Origin: DATKMS01 sp035541735
GTDB lineage: Bacteria > Desulfobacterota > Binatia > HRBIN30
Direction of reading: 5' to 3'
NCBI GenBank assembly: GCA_035541735.1
Contig: DATKMS010000343.1
Span: forward strand, 1 to 8,301
DNA: 8,301 nt
Shown here: piece after piece, positions 5,667 through 8,301 of the stretch
Layout: each line of letters begins with the position of its first letter
How positions within the stretch are numbered: the first letter of the stretch is position 1
Made by a program: the position numbers and the translations under genes
The notes under the pieces: model-generated
The model's database searches: none
The model's input: the letters and a program-made list of their open reading frames with translations, nothing else
What the model was told of the DNA's origin: nothing

Positions 5667-6452
5667 ATGCGCATCCTATTTCTTGGTGACGTGGTCGGCA
5701 AGCCGGGGCGGCAGGCGATTCGGTCGCAGCTGCCTCGGCTGATTCACCGTGAGCAGCTGGCTTTGGTGGTGGCCAATTGTGAGAATGTTGCGAGTGGGGC
5801 AGGCGTTGATCCGCGCGGTGCACAAGAGTTGCTCGACGCGGGCGTCGACGTACTGACTTCGGGCAATCACGTTTGGCGCAGGAAGGAAGTGATCGAGTTC
5901 ATCGACAGCGAGCGGCGCTTGCTGCGGCCGGCGAATTTTCCGCCCTCGGTGCCCGGGCGCGCTTGGACGGTCAGCGAAACTGCCGACGGCACGGGGGTTG
6001 CCGTCATCAACCTCATTGGGCGCGTGTTCATGGACGCCGTCGATTGTCCGTTTCGCACCGTTGAGGCACTGTTGCCCGAGGTACGGGCGCGGGCGCGAGT
6101 GATCGTTGTGGATATGCACGGGGAAGCCACCTCTGAAAAAGCGGCCATGGGGTGGTTCCTCGATGGCAAGGTGTCGGCGGTGCTCGGCAGCCACACGCAC
6201 GTGCAGACGGCGGACGAGCGCGTGTTGCCGAACGGCACAGCGTACGTTACCGATGCGGGCATGTGTGGACCTACGGACTCGGTGATTGGCGTGCGCAAGG
6301 AGCTGGCCCTGCAGCGATTCCTGACGCACATGCCGGTGAAATTCGAAGTGGCGAGCGGCCCGGTCGTCGTGCAGGGGGTGATTGTCGACATCGATCCTGC
6401 CAGTGGCAGGGCGGAGCGCATTCGCCGCCTCCAACAATCTGGAGAGGGATGA
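5667..6452 (+). CDS. ymdB: YmdB-type metallophosphoesterase (2',3'-cyclic nucleotide phosphodiesterase, TIGR00282)
   Basis: Members are cytoplasmic binuclear metal phosphodiesterases; the Bacillus protein hydrolyses 2',3'-cyclic nucleotides and influences biofilm and motility decisions. The 261 residues carry the full set of conserved motifs: GDVVG (7-11, D8), NCEN (37-40, E39 and N40), TSGNHVW (64-70, N67 and H68), DMHGEATSEK (149-158, H151) and GSHTHVQTAD (174-183, H176 and H178), ending with GTAYVTDAGMCGP. The length is normal. The ribosome site is weak: GGAG lies about 17 bases before the ATG. The gene follows rny by 43 bases and overlaps tyrS by 4 bases (ATGA). Its neighbour RNase Y suggests a role in RNA-turnover signalling, by inference from other species. 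Confidence 0.93.
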   Translation: MRILFLGDVVGKPGRQAIRSQLPRLIHREQLALVVANCENVASGAGVDPRGAQELLDAGVDVLTSGNHVWRRKEVIEFIDSERRLLRPANFPPSVPGRAWTVSETADGTGVAVINLIGRVFMDAVDCPFRTVEALLPEVRARARVIVVDMHGEATSEKAAMGWFLDGKVSAVLGSHTHVQTADERVLPNGTAYVTDAGMCGPTDSVIGVRKELALQRFLTHMPVKFEVASGPVVVQGVIVDIDPASGRAERIRRLQQSGEG

Positions 6453-7675
6453 TTCCCGTCGACCAACAGCTCGAACTGATCTGCCGTGGAACCGTCGATG
6501 TGTTGCTGCGAGACGAGCTGGCAACAAAGCTACGGACCGCAAAGCCGCTGCGCGTAAAGTTCGGTGCTGATCCCTCCGCACCCGATTTGCATCTCGGACA
6601 TGCCGTTGCGCTGGCGAAGCTCCGACAATTTCAAGACCTTGGCCACACGGTCATCTTCCTCATCGGTGACTTCACGGGCATGATTGGCGACCCCACGGGC
6701 AAGTCGGAGACGCGCAAGCCGTTGACGTCTGCGCAAGTGCGCGCCAACGCCGAAACCTACCAGCAGCAAGTGTTCAAAATACTCGACCCCGAGCGCACCG
6801 AACTGCGGTTCAATTCGGAGTGGATGGATGGAATGTCGGCAGCCGATGTCGTCCGGCTGTGCGCGCACTACACAGTTGCGCGTATGCTCGAACGCGATGA
6901 TTTCGCCAAACGGTACCGGGAGGAGCGCGCCATCGGCATCCACGAGTTCTTGTATCCTTTGGTGCAGGGCTACGATTCGGTGGCGCTACGTGCTGACGTC
7001 GAGGTGGGCGGTACGGACCAACGCTTCAACCTGTTGGTCGGGCGCGAACTGCAGAAAGCATACGGTCAGCAGTCGCAGACCGTGGTGACGCTGCCGCTAC
7101 TCGAAGGCACCGATGGTGTGCAGAAGATGAGCAAGTCCTTGGGGAACGCGATCGGCATCGCTGATCCGCCTGACGAGATCTTCGGCAAGCTGATGTCGAT
7201 CTCGGATCAGATGATGCTACGGTACTATGAGCTGTTGACGATTGAGGACGTGGGTGCGCTGCGCGCGCAGATCGAGTCGGGAGTGCTGCACCCGATGGAG
7301 GCCAAGAAGCGCTTGGCGCGGCAGATGGTGGCCCGCTTCTACGATGAGCCAACGGGTCGCCGAGCGCTGGAGGGCTTCGAGCGGCGCTTTCAGCGGCGTG
7401 AACTGCCCGAGCATCTGCTGCGCTACACGTGGGAGCAACCGCCGCAGGTCCAGCCATCGTTACCGCGCGTGGTGATGGCCTCTGGAATGGCAAGCTCGAT
7501 GAGTGAAGCCCGCCGCTTGATTCAGCAGGGAGCTGTGCGTGTCGATGGTGAGCGCATCGACGATCCGCACTTCGTATTCCCTCTGACGCAGGTACAAGCG
7601 GTGGTGCAGGTGGGGCCGCGGCGCGTCGTCGCGGTTGATTTTCATTTTGCGGAAAAGCTGCCGAAAAGGGGTTGA
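6449..7675 (+). CDS. tyrS: Tyrosyl-tRNA synthetase
   Basis: This class I aminoacyl-tRNA synthetase charges tRNA-Tyr with tyrosine using ATP. The 408-residue protein has the Rossmann catalytic domain with the HLGH form of the HIGH motif at 48-51 (within FGADPSAPDLHLGH), the GDFTGMIGDPTGKS segment, a VGGTDQRFN tyrosine/adenylate region, and KMSKS at 226-230. The C-terminal S4 RNA-binding domain covers about 341-405 (SSMSEARRLIQQGAVRVDGERI). The sequence style is that of the TyrZ-like subgroup. The start is ATG 6449, with GGAGAGGG directly upstream, overlapping the ymdB stop. Upstream open frame back to 6152 lies inside ymdB and is not used. The TGA stop (7673-7675) falls inside the rRNA promoter -35 box and no terminator follows, so tyrS transcripts may run into rRNA. 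Confidence 0.97.
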   Translation: MIPVDQQLELICRGTVDVLLRDELATKLRTAKPLRVKFGADPSAPDLHLGHAVALAKLRQFQDLGHTVIFLIGDFTGMIGDPTGKSETRKPLTSAQVRANAETYQQQVFKILDPERTELRFNSEWMDGMSAADVVRLCAHYTVARMLERDDFAKRYREERAIGIHEFLYPLVQGYDSVALRADVEVGGTDQRFNLLVGRELQKAYGQQSQTVVTLPLLEGTDGVQKMSKSLGNAIGIADPPDEIFGKLMSISDQMMLRYYELLTIEDVGALRAQIESGVLHPMEAKKRLARQMVARFYDEPTGRRALEGFERRFQRRELPEHLLRYTWEQPPQVQPSLPRVVMASGMASSMSEARRLIQQGAVRVDGERIDDPHFVFPLTQVQAVVQVGPRRVVAVDFHFAEKLPKRG

Positions 7676-7700
7676 CTCACTTTGGTGGGTTTCCTATAAA
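7672..7700 (+). promoter_or_regulatory. rRNA operon promoter
   Basis: TTGACT at 7672-7677 (5 of 6) and TATAAA at 7695-7700 (5 of 6) are spaced by exactly 17 bases. This is among the best promoters in the window and is placed about 170 bases ahead of the 16S gene. Transcription would start near 7707. The -35 contains the last codon positions of tyrS. No obvious second promoter is visible in the leader; upstream activating sites, if present, would lie inside tyrS. Confidence 0.75.
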
Positions 7701-7706
7701 GACTCT

Positions 7707-7868
7707 TCCCGCCAGAGTGCGGCCGGTCTTTGAAAACTAGATGGTAGAGCCGATCTGCCGGCCCTGTCGAAGGGACGGCAGAGGTGATGAGTTGTATTTC
7801 GGGATGTGACGGATCCCGTTGGTAAGATTGACGCGCACCGGAACATGCGTTCGGTGTACGGAAACTTT
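7707..7868 (+). other. rRNA leader with boxA-like element and hairpins
   Basis: This transcribed spacer runs from the predicted start to mature 16S. GTCTTTGAAAACT at 7726-7738 resembles the boxA antitermination element common in rRNA leaders. Three hairpins follow: 7755-7781 (CTGCCG and CCCT pairing with AGGG and CGGCAG, one mismatch), 7800-7818 (perfect CGGGAT/ATCCCG with a 7-base loop) and 7835-7857 (CACCG-AA pairing with TTCGGTG, one bulge). They probably serve antitermination, folding and processing of pre-16S. The partner strand for the RNase III stem lies beyond the window. Confidence 0.6.

Positions 7869-8301
<433 letters not shown>

Noticed and set aside
4289..5701. Long minus-strand open frame (470 codons) opposite rny
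   Set aside because: It mirrors the codon bias of RNase Y, whose full domain set is intact on the plus strand; the translation is low-complexity, Arg/Leu-rich and matches no family I know.
5676..6581. Minus-strand open frame of 301 codons opposite ymdB
   Set aside because: A shadow of the ymdB coding frame; Arg/His-rich translation with no recognisable domain.

Overview
The window looks like chromosomal core sequence from a GC-rich Gram-negative bacterium. The partial 16S rRNA gene at the right end, and the gene order ZapB-like / zapA / 6S-like RNA / 5-FTHF cyclo-ligase / RNase Y / YmdB / tyrS / 16S, suggest a deltaproteobacterium in the broad sense (Desulfobacterota, Myxococcota or Binatota-type). 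The exact lineage cannot be fixed without a 16S search.

Layout. Bases 1-134 may hold the last 44 codons of a plus-strand gene that runs off the left edge (weak). Bases 122-1672, minus strand, encode an exported DUF4139-family protein. A 257-base divergent gap (1673-1929) carries two perfect 7-bp dyads and a possible promoter. Bases 1930-2400, plus strand, encode a small SRPBCC-fold protein. A strong sigma70-type promoter at 2443-2471 then opens a long run of plus-strand housekeeping genes: a ZapB-like coiled-coil protein (apparently leaderless), ZapA, a folded RNA proposed as 6S RNA, a possible small membrane protein, 5-formyltetrahydrofolate cyclo-ligase (fau), RNase Y (rny), the YmdB-type phosphodiesterase and tyrosyl-tRNA synthetase. 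fau/rny and ymdB/tyrS overlap by ATGA junctions. The tyrS stop codon lies inside the -35 box of a near-consensus rRNA promoter, followed by a 160-base leader with a boxA-like element and three hairpins, then the first 433 bases of 16S rRNA.

The genes group around cell division (ZapB-like, ZapA), growth-phase control of RNA polymerase (6S RNA), RNA decay (RNase Y, YmdB) and translation (TyrRS, 16S rRNA, and folate for formyl-Met-tRNA). I see no mobile element, CRISPR array, tRNA or defence system, and no convincing intrinsic terminator. The observations most worth following up are the 145-nt RNA with a 19-bp closing helix that begins at the zapA stop codon, the leaderless start of the ZapB-like gene, the possible small membrane protein between the RNA and fau, and the fusion of the tyrS end with the rRNA promoter. 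No new multi-gene system is evident.
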